The notes under the pieces were generated by a model. It searched no databases and was not told the DNA's origin. It saw nothing but the letters and a program-made list of their open reading frames with translations. DNA of 64,000 bases from Bacteroidales bacterium UBA4116 (GTDB taxonomy: Bacteria; Bacteroidota; Bacteroidia; Bacteroidales; Tannerellaceae). The stretch lies in assembly GCA_002381645.1 (NCBI GenBank), contig DFXE01000023.1:136466-200465 (forward strand). Direction: 5' to 3'. Shown here in pieces: positions 63,692 through 64,000 of this stretch. How positions within the stretch are numbered: the stretch's first letter is position 1; each line of letters opens with the position of its first letter. A program made the position numbers and the translations under genes.

Positions 63692-63695
63692 CCTT

Positions 63696-64000
63696 TTAAT
63701 TGTTATAACTTGTTTCTCCATGCTCATAAATGTCCAGCCCTTCTTCTTCAACGCGGGCAGGAACGCGTAAACCATGTACCAGGTCCAGACCTTTGAAGAT
63801 CACGAATCCCATAAAAGCAGCCCAGCAACCCACCACAAAAGCCCCGAAAAACTGGGCCAGGAAAAATGCCGGTCCGGCACCGTAAAACCAGCCTTCGTTC
63901 GTAGCGAGCAAACCGGTCAGGACAGTACCCAGGAAACCGCAAACTCCATGTACTGTAGAAGCACCTACGGGATCATCTATTTTCAGCACCCGGTCGATAA
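63696..64000 (-). CDS. amt: Ammonium transporter Amt, C-terminal part (start outside the window)
   Basis: The last about 101 residues of an Amt/AmtB channel; the frame stays open to the window edge, so the gene begins beyond 64000. DDPVGASTVHGVCGFLGTVLTGLLA is the conserved cytoplasm-to-helix segment; its VHG contains the second pore His. FGAFVVGCWAAFMGFVIFKGLD is the last transmembrane region. The cytoplasmic tail GLRVPARVEEEGLDIYEHGE is the standard EGLDxxxHGE of Amt proteins, which binds PII. Confidence 0.93.
   Translation of the reverse strand, partial: IDRVLKIDDPVGASTVHGVCGFLGTVLTGLLATNEGWFYGAGPAFFLAQFFGAFVVGCWAAFMGFVIFKGLDLVHGLRVPARVEEEGLDIYEHGETSYNN

Overview
The window is a chromosomal segment of a Bacteroidetes bacterium, most likely order Bacteroidales. 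Evidence: two SusC/SusD pairs, a hybrid two-component regulator (HTCS), an ECF sigma factor with a FecR-type anti-sigma factor, an S46 dipeptidyl peptidase, type III glutamine synthetase, many lipoprotein signals and several TAnnTTTG promoter elements. The genus cannot be fixed from the sequence alone. I see no rRNA, tRNA, CRISPR array, transposase or phage gene.

Layout. 1-5 kb: a divergent EF-G paralogue whose catalytic GTPase His is replaced, a MurG-like glycosyltransferase and metY on the minus strand. 4.9-19.7 kb: an ECF/FecR-controlled locus. It has a sigma factor, a fucosyltransferase-like gene, FecR, SusC with an STN signalling domain, SusD and three consecutive exported FAD-dependent oxidoreductases. 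It contains no recognisable glycoside hydrolase, and its substrate is unknown. A conserved ACTAAGGGTTTT-N12-CGA motif precedes both the sigma and the fecR gene and is probably the ECF promoter. 19.8-28.4 kb: housekeeping and mixed genes: hemW, a zeta-toxin-like kinase with a 56-residue partner, then (minus) an Smr protein, a CYTH phosphatase, cardiolipin synthase and a DPP11-type peptidase, then queA.

28.4-28.8 kb holds a 393-bp non-coding element with 67-nt terminal inverted arms around an array of short palindromes. 28.9-43.2 kb: an arabinan-type polysaccharide utilisation locus (GH51, GH43, SusC, SusD, DUF3823-like lipoprotein, GH43, HTCS). 43.9-46.0 kb: an operon of an unknown protein, GtrA and a GT2 glycosyltransferase, preceded by a sigma-54-like site. 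46.1-49.5 kb: a large GH78 rhamnosidase. 49.7-54.8 kb: potABCD with a HAD phosphatase. PotA has a duplicated C-terminal module and PotD has a C-terminal membrane anchor. 54.8-64 kb: a YhhQ-type queuosine-precursor transporter with a structured leader, a PQQ sugar dehydrogenase-like lipoprotein, a repeat-rich spacer, a second Cys/Met-metabolism PLP enzyme, gpmA, a BamE-like lipoprotein, and a nitrogen-assimilation group (glnN, asnA, start-truncated amt).

Best leads for something undescribed: the FAD-oxidoreductase locus with its split sigma/anti-sigma pair; the zeta-like toxin with a downstream mini-partner; and the families of intergenic palindromes and inverted micro-repeats at 28.4, 52.7, 54.8, 55.7, 57.3-57.6 and 63.6 kb.
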